A DNA stretch of 8,102 bases from a bacterium (GCA_020625635.1 JAHLBL010000067.1:1-8102); one strand, 5' to 3'; positions 1 to 5,075 are shown, counted from the stretch's first letter. The notes: generated from the letters alone by a model not told the origin. A program made the numbers and translations.

Positions 1-444
1 TATGATATGCCTTGCAACGAGTTCGTAGCAGGCTTCATCGGCTCACCGCAGATGAACTTCGCTGACGCTAAGGTCGTTAAGGGCTCCAAGGGCATTGCCC
101 TCAAGTTCGACAAGTACGAGATTCCCGTTCCCGCTGACAAGGCTAAGGCTCTTGAGTCTTATGTCGGCAAGGACGTTGTATTCGGTATCCGTCCCGAGCA
201 CGTTCACGACGAGCCCGAGTTCCTCGAGAAGGTTGCTGCCGATACAGTTATCGACGCTGACGTTGACGTTACAGAGCTTATGGGCGCTGAGATTTATCTC
301 TATGTTAACATCAACGGCGCTCCCATCACCGCTCGTGTTGAGCCTACATCAAAGGCTAAGCCCGGCGACAAGATCAAGATCGCTTTCGACCTCAGCAAGC
401 TTCACGTTTTCGACAAGGAAACAGAGCAGACAATTACAAACTGA
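1..444 (+). CDS. ugpC: Sugar ABC transporter ATP-binding protein, MsmX/UgpC/MalK type (3' part only)
   Basis: This is the C-terminal 147 residues of a carbohydrate-importer ATPase; the gene starts before the window and the frame is open from base 1. The first residues, with FVAGFIGSPQMN, are the signature just after the nucleotide-binding domain of MalK/UgpC/MsmX proteins. The rest is the regulatory OB-fold (TOBE) domain, with the conserved blocks VFGIRPEHV, a VTELMGAE-like strand and an ending of the LSKLHVFDKETEQTI type. The Walker and ABC signature motifs lie outside the window. By family knowledge such ATPases sit on the cytoplasmic face of the membrane, energise sugar uptake and can serve several permeases; no permease or binding-protein gene is visible here. 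Codon use is distinctive: alanine is nearly always GCT and never GCG, with many GTT and AAG codons, which points to high expression. Family assignment is firm; the UgpC versus MsmX label and the substrate are not. Confidence 0.93.
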   Translation, partial: YDMPCNEFVAGFIGSPQMNFADAKVVKGSKGIALKFDKYEIPVPADKAKALESYVGKDVVFGIRPEHVHDEPEFLEKVAADTVIDADVDVTELMGAEIYLYVNINGAPITARVEPTSKAKPGDKIKIAFDLSKLHVFDKETEQTITN

Positions 445-452
445 TTTCTCAC

Positions 453-480
453 AGGCTGACCCAACAGGGTCAGCCTTATG
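453..480 (+). terminator. Intrinsic terminator after the ABC ATPase gene
   Basis: A perfect 10-bp stem pairs AGGCTGACCC (453-462) with GGGTCAGCCT (467-476) across an AACA tetraloop. It is followed by TATG and TTTT (481-484). It begins 9 nt after the TGA stop. The T-tract is slightly interrupted, but position and stem strength make it the likely end of the transporter transcript. Confidence 0.85.
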
Positions 481-516
481 TTTTAAGAGATTTTTCATAA
501 AGGATTTCCTCTCGCG

Positions 517-552
517 AACGGGTCGGCTCAAGGGAGCCGACCCGTTTACTTT
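517..552 (+). terminator. Second hairpin, backup terminator or structured element
   Basis: A perfect 13-bp stem pairs AACGGGTCGGCTC (517-529) with GAGCCGACCCGTT (534-546) across an AAGG loop, followed by a broken T-run (TTTACTTT, 545-552). It lies about 40 bp after the first terminator and its arms resemble those of the first hairpin. The 3' arm overlaps the proposed -35 box of the next gene. It could be a backup terminator, or a bidirectional insulator in front of the methyltransferase promoter. Confidence 0.6.
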
Positions 553-573
553 GCCGCCTATTTATGGTAGAAT
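545..573 (+). promoter_or_regulatory. Promoter of the class I methyltransferase gene
   Basis: There is a -35-like TTTACT (545-550), a 17-bp spacer and a -10 TAGAAT (568-573) preceded by TGG (565-567), which forms an extended -10. Transcription would start near 580 and give a very short leader before the AGGTG ribosome binding site (583-587) and the ATG at 594. The -35 box overlaps the last bases of the upstream hairpin. Confidence 0.6.
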
Positions 574-593
574 AATCATGGTAGGTGAACAAT

Positions 594-1391
594 ATGAAGC
601 TTAGCTATATAGATAAAGGAAACGAGTTCGATTTTGGGCGCACCTCGGACGACTACGCAAAATACCGCGACATATACCCCGAGAGTATGTACCGCAAGCT
701 GATAAGCTTCGGCGTCGGCAAAAACGGACAGAATATCCTCGACCTCGGGAGCGGCACCGCCGTGCTGCCCGTAAATCTCGCGCACACGGGAGCGCGCTTC
801 ACCGCGAGCGATATTTCCGAAAACCAGATTTTGTACGGAAAACAGCTTGCCGCGCGGCGCGGTATCAAAAACATTGAGTTCAGGGTCTGCTGTGCCGAGG
901 ATACGGGCTTTGAGGACAGCAGCTTTGACGTTGTGACCGCCGTACAGTGCTTTCATTATTTCAACGCCGAAAAAGCGGCGGACGAGATCCGCCGTATTCT
1001 TAAACCGAACGGCATATTCTGCAAAATCTTTATGGACTGGCTGCCGTTTGAGGACGAGGTCATCGGCGAAATGGAGGCGCTCGTGCTGAGATACAACCCC
1101 GACTGGGGCGGAAGGGGCTTTGAGAAATTCAGGTATTCCTACCCCGGGTGGGCTGACGGACGCTTCAACATCGAGACCATTCACTCCTACAACGTTTCGT
1201 TGGAGTTCACAAAGGAAGCGTGGATCGGCAGGATAAAGAGCTGCCGCGGCGTAGGCGCGAGCCTTTCGGAGGAGAAAATCGCCGCGTTTGAAGGCGAATA
1301 CAGAGAGCTGCTCAGTAAATACAGCGAGCCGCTAAAACTAAAGCATCAGATCCACATCGAGATATACCGTTCAAACAAAAAAGCCGATTGA
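594..1391 (+). CDS. Class I SAM-dependent methyltransferase (UbiE/Methyltransf_11 type)
   Basis: The product is 265 residues. The nucleotide-binding Rossmann core is clear: motif I ILDLGSGT at about 48-55, an acidic ribose-binding residue in ASDIS (D73), the adenine-contact region CAEDTGF at about 100-106, then FDVVTAVQCFHYF at 111-123 and the post-core RILKPNGIF at 134-142. These place it with small-molecule methyltransferases of the UbiE/Methyltransf_11 type. The C-terminal 120 residues (DWLPFEDEV onward) are probably the substrate lid, and the substrate cannot be predicted. I chose ATG 594 over the in-frame GTG 585 because AGGTG at 583-587 then sits 6 nt upstream as a Shine-Dalgarno sequence. 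It is monocistronic: its own promoter lies just upstream and a terminator overlaps its stop codon. Enzyme class is confident; biological role is unknown. Confidence 0.9.
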   Translation: MKLSYIDKGNEFDFGRTSDDYAKYRDIYPESMYRKLISFGVGKNGQNILDLGSGTAVLPVNLAHTGARFTASDISENQILYGKQLAARRGIKNIEFRVCCAEDTGFEDSSFDVVTAVQCFHYFNAEKAADEIRRILKPNGIFCKIFMDWLPFEDEVIGEMEALVLRYNPDWGGRGFEKFRYSYPGWADGRFNIETIHSYNVSLEFTKEAWIGRIKSCRGVGASLSEEKIAAFEGEYRELLSKYSEPLKLKHQIHIEIYRSNKKAD

Positions 1392-1419
1392 AAAAATGTC
1401 TTTTCAAACGGCTTTTTTT
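1377..1419. terminator. Bidirectional terminator between convergent genes
   Basis: AAAAAAGCCG (1377-1386) pairs with CGGCTTTTTT (1409-1418), and TTGAAAA (1388-1394) pairs with TTTTCAA (1401-1407). A single A/A mismatch separates the two stems, and the loop is 1395-1400. A-run and T-run flank the hairpin, so each strand ends in a U-tract. It overlaps the methyltransferase stop codon on the plus strand and lies about 20 bp beyond the stop of the minus-strand small-protein operon, serving both. Confidence 0.88.
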
Positions 1420-1429
1420 CTGTTATAAT
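1401..1429 (+). promoter_or_regulatory. Possible antisense promoter after the bidirectional terminator
   Basis: A perfect -10 TATAAT (1424-1429) preceded by TGT (1421-1423) lies immediately after the terminator. A weak -35-like TTTTCA (1401-1406) is 17 bp upstream, inside the terminator arm. Transcription would run antisense to the 96-residue minus-strand gene. No convincing plus-strand gene follows, so this may be chance in AT-rich sequence. Confidence 0.3.
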
Positions 1430-1437
1430 AGTTGTGT

Positions 1438-1728
1438 CTATGTAAGAAGATATATGAGCGCGAGCAAAAGCGTGGAATTTTCCTCGTTATCCATCAGCAA
1501 AAGTATGAGCAGGAGTATCAGCGTCTGACCGCTGTCCTTAAAAAGAGCGCCAAGTCCTCCGTCAAACGGAGGGGAAGGTTTAACGGAAGGCGCGACGGGC
1601 TTCTCCGCGCGCGGCGGTTCTTCCTTCGGCGGCTTTTCGGGCTCGGGACGCGGACGGCTCTGCGGTCGGGTTTTCATCTGAGAGGCGCGCCTCAGCGCGT
1701 CGCGGGTTATGGAATCTATTTCGGGCAT
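1438..1728 (-). CDS. Small proline-rich protein with two short hydrophobic C-terminal segments (unknown function)
   Basis: This is a 96-residue protein I cannot assign to a named family. Three parts are visible. The charged N-terminus (1-22) looks helical. Residues 22-54 are a Pro/Arg/Lys/Glu-rich, probably disordered linker. The C-terminus has a GGLGALFKD motif (58-65) and then two very hydrophobic stretches, TLILLLILLLM (69-79) and STLLLALIYLLT (85-96), separated by the acidic DNEEN. Each hydrophobic stretch is only about 11-12 residues, short for a membrane-spanning helix, so a re-entrant hairpin or membrane-surface anchor is possible. There is no N-terminal signal peptide. The start ATG is preceded by AGAGGTGAG on the minus strand (1732-1740), and the gene lies 13 nt after the preceding gene's stop, so it is the last gene of a three-gene operon. 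Frame, RBS and spacing argue that it is real. Confidence 0.72.
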   Translation of the reverse strand: MPEIDSITRDALRRASQMKTRPQSRPRPEPEKPPKEEPPRAEKPVAPSVKPSPPFDGGLGALFKDSGQTLILLLILLLMDNEENSTLLLALIYLLT

Positions 1729-1741
1729 CGTCTCACCTCTT

Positions 1742-2083
1742 TCAGAACAGCAGCCCGCTGTCCCGTATTATCGGAAGCAGCTTCAGTATGCGAAGCATTC
1801 TTTTTGCCGAATCGAGCTTCTGCTGCTTTTCCTCGCTCAGAAACGGGCGCAAAGCCGCAAGCAGTCGGGCGGTGTCGTCATCCTCGCCTGTTCTGCTCAG
1901 CAGCGGCACAAGCGACGTCAGCTTGGAGATGATCTCCCCCGAAATCGCGTCCTCGGGCTCAGGCTCGGGCAGCGCGGGCTCGTCGGCGGAGAGCCCCAGC
2001 ATTTTGCCGAGACTCTTCACCTGTTCCATCGCCTCAGGATCGGACATTATCTGAGACAGCTTGTTCTGAATATCAGCGTCCAC
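1742..2083 (-). CDS. Small acidic helical protein, middle gene of a three-gene operon (unknown function)
   Basis: This is a 113-residue protein with no family I can name. The N-terminal segment (1-30) looks helical and carries IMSDPEAMEQVKSLGKML. A Pro/Glu-rich linker (about 33-46, PALPEPEPED) follows. The C-terminal half is mostly leucine-rich helix, with LLAALRPFLSEEKQQKLDSA (74-93) followed by MLRILKLLPIIRDSGLLF to the end. It starts with GTG, whose G is the last base of the upstream gene's TAG stop (TAGTG, 1-bp overlap). No strong Shine-Dalgarno precedes that GTG, so translation is probably coupled to termination of the upstream gene. There is no signal peptide or obvious transmembrane span. 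The linker-plus-helix design resembles the downstream gene, and the SDP motif resembles the upstream gene. A joint complex is inference only. Confidence 0.75.
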   Translation of the reverse strand: MDADIQNKLSQIMSDPEAMEQVKSLGKMLGLSADEPALPEPEPEDAISGEIISKLTSLVPLLSRTGEDDDTARLLAALRPFLSEEKQQKLDSAKRMLRILKLLPIIRDSGLLF

Positions 2084-2304
2084 TATTTACTCAGCTTCTT
2101 TATCAGCGCTTTTGCGGCGGGTGAGTTGAGGATCTCCTGCGACTTTTTCGGGTCGCTCAGAATCCCCTTCAGCTGCTCGGACTGCTGCTTGTTCAGATTC
2201 CCGAGAAGCTTCTCGACCTTTGCCCGATTTTTGTCGTCGCCCTTTGACGCGCCGTTTTTCCTGATAAAGCCCGATATAAGGCTGTTTATCTCATTATTGT
2301 TCAT
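2083..2304 (-). CDS. Small basic helical protein, first gene of a three-gene operon (unknown function)
   Basis: This is a 73-residue, lysine-rich, cytoplasmic-looking protein. It appears all-helical: MNNNEINSLISGFIRK, a basic turn (17-27), then KVEKLLGNLNKQQSEQLKG (29-47) and a C-terminal LSDPKKSQEILNSP (49-62) ending in ALIKKLSK. The spaced DP/SP helix pattern is loosely like STI1-type motifs, but no family is claimed. The start is well supported: minus-strand GGAAAG (2311-2316) sits 6 nt before the ATG. Its TAG stop overlaps the GTG start of the next gene by one base. It is the promoter-proximal gene of the minus-strand unit, which ends at the bidirectional terminator near 1377-1419. The function is not recognised. 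Confidence 0.75.
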   Translation of the reverse strand: MNNNEINSLISGFIRKNGASKGDDKNRAKVEKLLGNLNKQQSEQLKGILSDPKKSQEILNSPAAKALIKKLSK

Positions 2305-2347
2305 AAATCTCTTTCCTTTCGCTCATACATTTATTCGCCTGTTACAT

Positions 2348-2376
2348 ATTATGCGGATATTCAAAATAAATGATAA
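2348..2376 (-). promoter_or_regulatory. Candidate promoter of the minus-strand small-protein operon
   Basis: On the minus strand there is a -35-like TTATCA (complement of 2371-2376), a 17-bp spacer and a -10 CATAAT (complement of 2348-2353, 5 of 6 to consensus). This predicts a start near 2341 and a leader of about 37 nt carrying the GGAAAG ribosome binding site. The -35 match is weak. Confidence 0.45.
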
Positions 2377-2427
2377 AGTCACGGTCATTGAAATTTATGC
2401 AATACCTCATATCGCGAAATGATTTTT

Positions 2428-2464
2428 CGTCAGGGCGCACAAATAATCTGTGCGCATAATGACG
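2428..2464. repeat. Imperfect inverted repeat in the divergent intergenic region
   Basis: GCGCACA (2435-2441) pairs with TGTGCGC (2449-2455) around the loop AATAATC. An outer CGTCA (2428-2432) pairs with TGACG (2460-2464) across a 2x4 internal loop, for 12 paired positions in all. There is no T-tract on the plus side. A smaller inverted repeat, GCGCCG (2478-2483) with CGGCGC (2493-2498), follows just before the phosphoesterase start. The element could be a folded leader or an operator between the divergent units. Confidence 0.4.
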
Positions 2465-2519
2465 TATGAATATCGGCGCGCCGTGAATCGCGCGGCGCTG
2501 CCTTAAAACGGAGGACATT

Positions 2520-2993
2520 ATGAAGATTCTTGTACTCTCGGATTCACACGGAAACTTAAAAGGAGTCCAGAAAGCCGTCGAGCGCTTCGGAAGAAACGCC
2601 GAGGTCATAGTCCACTGCGGCGACGGTACGCGCGGCGAGGCTATATGGCTCACGGAGAACTGCCGCGACAAAACGGTTGTCTGTGTCCGCGGAAACTGTG
2701 ATTTCGCAAGTACGCTCAGGGATTTTGAATACCTCGACATCTGCGGAATGAAGATCATGGTCACACACGGTCACACCCTTTCCGTCAAATACGGGCTCGA
2801 GAACCTCAGCTACAAGGCGGAGCAGGAGGGCGCTGATCTCGTGTTCTTCGGTCACACACACATCCCGACCGACGAAACGATCGGCTCCGTAAGAATGATA
2901 AATCCCGGCACATGCTCAAAGTTCTCCCCGACCTGTGCCGTTGTGGAGATCGACGCCAAAGGAAATATACTGGTAAATCACGTCAGAGTATAA
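2520..2993 (+). CDS. YfcE/MJ0936-family metallophosphoesterase
   Basis: This 157-residue protein is a compact calcineurin-like phosphoesterase that hydrolyses phosphodiesters with two bound divalent metals; the natural substrate is not established for most family members. All expected metal ligands are visible: D8 and H10 in SDSHGN, D35 in HCGDG, N59 in VRGNCD, H83 in VTHGH, and H112/H114 in FFGHTHIP. The closing block MINPGTCS is also typical, and the length is normal for the family. ATG 2520 is preceded by GGAGG (2510-2514) at 5-nt spacing. The next gene, holB, starts 16 nt after its stop, so the two are probably cotranscribed, with ricT behind them. In many clostridia this gene lies next to an XTP/dITP pyrophosphatase gene; none is seen here. 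The protein should be cytoplasmic, with no signal peptide. Confidence 0.92.
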   Translation: MKILVLSDSHGNLKGVQKAVERFGRNAEVIVHCGDGTRGEAIWLTENCRDKTVVCVRGNCDFASTLRDFEYLDICGMKIMVTHGHTLSVKYGLENLSYKAEQEGADLVFFGHTHIPTDETIGSVRMINPGTCSKFSPTCAVVEIDAKGNILVNHVRV

Positions 2994-3009
2994 CTAAAGG
3001 AGTGGGGTT

Positions 3010-3855
3010 ATGGCTAACGAAAAACTGAAAAAGACTCTCGCTGAGTTTGAAGCCGACAACCGTCTTCCCCACGCCGTAATAATAGAAGGCGGAGACGCCG
3101 ACACAAGAGCGGAATTCGCGGACGATCTCGCCGCATGGGCGGTATGCACGGGCGAAAATAAGCCGTGCGGAGAATGTAAGAACTGCATAAACGCCGCTGC
3201 CCACAGCCACAGCGATATATACTTCGCCAAGGGCGCGGGCAAAACCGACATCTACAACAAGGACGAAGTGGAGCACATCATCCGCGACGCCTCAATAAAG
3301 CCCAATCAGGCACAGCGCAAGGTATATATTTTCGCGGAATGCGACAAGCGGCTTCCGCCGATTTCCCAGAACGCTCTGCTGAAAACGCTCGAGGAGCCCG
3401 TTCAGGATGTGCTGTTCATCATAACCTGCGAAAATTCAAAGTCAATGCTCGAAACCGTCCGCTCAAGATGCGTAACGCTTACGCTCGAGGATACGGGCGA
3501 GGTCGACGAAAAAGCGCTTGAGTCAGCGAGGAAAATAGTCCTCGGGATAATCGCGCCGAACGAAATGCCGCTTATGAAAGCGCTTTACGAGCTTACGGAC
3601 CGCTTCGCCGCGATCGACGCGCTCGGCGTTACCGTAAGGCTTCTGCGGGACGGTCTCGTTCTCTACTGCGGAGGCGCGCCAGAGCTCGACGCTGAGACCG
3701 CGGACAGACTGTGCTCATCGCTGTCGAAATCCGCGTTTCTGAGGCTTATCGAAATCACGCAGGACGCTCAGACAAAAATAAACAACAACGTAGGACTGAA
3801 GCTCATAGGAGCGTGGTTGTGCGGAGAATACAGGAGGACTCTATGGCAGAGGTAA
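3010..3855 (+). CDS. holB: DNA polymerase III subunit delta' (clamp loader)
   Basis: This 281-residue protein is the delta' subunit of the clamp loader, which opens the beta sliding clamp together with delta and the tau/gamma ATPases. The N-terminal AAA+ module shows RLPHAVIIEGG (18-28), a four-cysteine zinc site (C46, C53, C56, C59; CGECKNC), KVYIFAECDK (104-113), the near-invariant NALLKTLEEP (121-130) and the SRC motif (152-154) that supplies the arginine finger to a neighbouring subunit. The P-loop is degenerate: GGDADTRAE replaces GxxGxGKT, so ATP binding is unlikely, as in E. coli delta'. The helical C-terminal collar region is weakly conserved, as expected. AGGAG (2998-3002) precedes the ATG by 7 nt. 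The last 13 bp overlap the start of ricT, matching the holB–yaaT order of Bacillus. Confidence 0.94.
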   Translation: MANEKLKKTLAEFEADNRLPHAVIIEGGDADTRAEFADDLAAWAVCTGENKPCGECKNCINAAAHSHSDIYFAKGAGKTDIYNKDEVEHIIRDASIKPNQAQRKVYIFAECDKRLPPISQNALLKTLEEPVQDVLFIITCENSKSMLETVRSRCVTLTLEDTGEVDEKALESARKIVLGIIAPNEMPLMKALYELTDRFAAIDALGVTVRLLRDGLVLYCGGAPELDAETADRLCSSLSKSAFLRLIEITQDAQTKINNNVGLKLIGAWLCGEYRRTLWQR

Positions 3856-4715
3856 TCGGAGTAAGATTCAAGGAAGCGGGAAAGACCTATTATTTCGACC
3901 CGCTCAATAAAAAACTGGAAGCGGGACAGATGGTAATTGTCGAGACAGCCCGCGGAATAGAATGCGGCAAGGTCGCTCTCGCGAACAAAACCGTTCCCGA
4001 CGAGGAGATCCTGCATCCCCTCAAGCCGCTTATCAGAATAGCGACGGACAACGACCTCGCGCATATCGAGGAAAACAAAAAGAGAGAAAAAGAAGCGTTT
4101 AAGATCTGCGAGAAGAAAATCGCCGACCACAAGCTCGATATGCACCTTGTGGATGTCGAGTACGCTTTTGACAATAACAAGATCCTGTTCTACTTTACCG
4201 CGGACGGACGCGTGGATTTCCGCGCGCTCGTAAAGGATCTTGCGTCTGTTTTCCGCACAAGGATAGAGCTTCGCCAGATAGGCGTGCGCGACGAGGCGAA
4301 AATGCTCGGCGGACTCGGCGTATGCGGCAGACCCTTCTGCTGTCACAGCTTTATGGGAGATTTCCAGCCCGTTTCAATCAAAATGGCAAAGGAACAGGGA
4401 CTTTCGCTCTCTCCCGTTAAAATCTCGGGAACCTGCGGCAGACTTATGTGCTGTCTTAAATATGAGCAGGAGGCGTACACCGACCTGCTCAAACGCACGC
4501 CCAAGGTCGGCGCGATCGTAAAAACTCCCGACGGCAAGGGAATCGTGGTTGAAAACAATCTTATTTCAGGCACGCTCAAGGTAAAGCTCGACTCGTCTCC
4601 CGAGGGCGTCGCGCCCTCAACCTTTAAGGTCAGAGAGGTTCGTCTGCTCAAGGACGGCTACATACGTATGAATAAAAAGGAGCTCGAGGAGCTCAAGCAT
4701 TTAGAGGATAAATAA
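3843..4715 (+). CDS. ricT: RicT/YaaT, PSP1-domain Fe-S regulatory subunit (stage 0 sporulation family)
   Basis: This 290-residue PSP1-family protein matches YaaT/RicT. In B. subtilis RicT works with RicA and RicF in the Fe-S 'Y-complex' that assists RNase Y-dependent mRNA maturation and affects sporulation, competence and biofilm formation. Visible here are the N-terminal VIGVRFKEAGKTYYF strand region, a charged helical middle (75-96), and two cysteine blocks, GVCGRPFCC (C161, C166, C167) and GTCGRLMCCLKYE (C198, C203, C204), which fit Fe-S ligation. A KOW-like stretch, PKVGAIVKTPDGKGIVV, follows at about 220-236. I place the start at ATG 3843, not at in-frame ATG 3711, because AGGAGG (3832-3837) lies 5 nt before it and the family begins with this sequence. 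The gene overlaps holB by 13 bp, implying coupling. RicA and RicF are not encoded in this window. Confidence 0.93.
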   Translation: MAEVIGVRFKEAGKTYYFDPLNKKLEAGQMVIVETARGIECGKVALANKTVPDEEILHPLKPLIRIATDNDLAHIEENKKREKEAFKICEKKIADHKLDMHLVDVEYAFDNNKILFYFTADGRVDFRALVKDLASVFRTRIELRQIGVRDEAKMLGGLGVCGRPFCCHSFMGDFQPVSIKMAKEQGLSLSPVKISGTCGRLMCCLKYEQEAYTDLLKRTPKVGAIVKTPDGKGIVVENNLISGTLKVKLDSSPEGVAPSTFKVREVRLLKDGYIRMNKKELEELKHLEDK

Positions 4716-4798
4716 AGAAGTTTTTCAAAAAATCATATATTTACGCACAATTTTTTAATAATTCAATAAAAACACCTAAATTAGCCACGACTAACCTA

Positions 4799-4826
4799 TT
4801 GATTTTTATAAAATGTGTGTTAAAAT
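4799..4826 (+). promoter_or_regulatory. Strong promoter of the ferredoxin gene
   Basis: There is a -35 TTGATT (4799-4804), a 16-bp spacer and a -10 TAAAAT (4821-4826) with an extended -10 TGT at 4818-4820. The predicted start near 4833 gives a leader of about 26 nt containing AAGGAGGTG (4842-4850), a full match to the anti-Shine-Dalgarno. The 4716-4798 stretch before it is AT-rich, holds no gene and has no strong terminator, so some readthrough from ricT is possible. Confidence 0.7.
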
Positions 4827-4858
4827 GAACATAAAGTACTTAAGGAGGTGTTCATCTA

Positions 4859-5029
4859 ATGGCATACGCTATCAATGACGATTGCATCATGTGCGGTGCA
4901 TGCGCAGATGAGTGCCCTGTAAGCGCTATCTCAGAGGGAGACGGCAAGTACGTTATCGACGCTGACACATGCGTTGACTGCGGTTCTTGCGCTGATGTTT
5001 GCCCTGTAAGCGCTCCGCAGGAAGCATAA
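4859..5029 (+). CDS. 2[4Fe-4S] ferredoxin, clostridial type
   Basis: This 56-residue electron carrier has two canonical CxxCxxCxxxCP sites: C9, C12, C15, C19-P and C38, C41, C44, C48-P. By family knowledge it is a soluble low-potential ferredoxin, used for example with pyruvate:ferredoxin oxidoreductase and hydrogenase in fermenters. Length and layout match clostridial ferredoxins exactly, starting M-A-Y-A-I and ending after the second CPVSA. AAGGAGGTG (4842-4850) lies 8 nt before the ATG. The gene has its own extended -10 promoter and its own terminator, so it is monocistronic although set between ricT and trmN6. It contains no GCG codon and favours GCT/GTT, as the ABC ATPase does, which suggests high expression. 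The two halves are strikingly alike at the DNA level. The physiological partner is not encoded nearby. Confidence 0.95.
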   Translation: MAYAINDDCIMCGACADECPVSAISEGDGKYVIDADTCVDCGSCADVCPVSAPQEA

Positions 5030-5045
5030 AATCTGAAAGAAAATT

Positions 5046-5075
5046 AACGGCGAGGTATGACCTTGCCGTTTTTTT
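5046..5075 (+). terminator. Intrinsic terminator of the ferredoxin gene
   Basis: AACGGCGAGG (5046-5055) pairs with CCTTGCCGTT (5061-5070), giving a 10-bp stem with one G-U pair around the loop TATGA, followed by an unbroken T-run through 5075. It starts 17 nt after the TAA stop. Confidence 0.92.

Noticed and set aside
585..593. GTG 585 as the start of the class I methyltransferase
   Set aside because: It overlaps the AGGTG that serves as Shine-Dalgarno for ATG 594, and no RBS precedes it at proper spacing.
95..604. Plus-strand 169-residue open frame
   Set aside because: It overlaps the well-supported ABC ATPase in another frame and runs through both hairpins. Its Ser/Leu/Thr-rich composition is typical of a shadow frame.
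576..1184. Minus-strand 202-residue open frame opposite the methyltransferase
   Set aside because: It lies antisense to a gene with clear SAM-binding motifs. No RBS or recognisable motif was seen.
1432..2422. Plus-strand open frames of 166 and 237 residues (1432-1932 and 1709-2422)
   Set aside because: Their Arg/Phe/Cys-rich composition and lack of RBS suggest they are shadows of the three minus-strand genes, which have RBSs, overlapping junctions and coherent helical or linker composition.
2342..2764. Minus-strand 140-residue open frame across the intergenic gap and the phosphoesterase gene
   Set aside because: It overlaps the phosphoesterase N-terminus, has no RBS and no recognisable motif.
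3711..3842. Upstream ATG 3711 giving a 44-residue extension of RicT
   Set aside because: The extension lies within holB in another frame, does not look like RicT family sequence, and ATG 3843 has an AGGAGG at 5-nt spacing.
4716..4798. Terminator after ricT
   Set aside because: Only a weak TTTTTC/AAAAA symmetry with almost no loop is present. The region is AT-rich without a stable GC stem.
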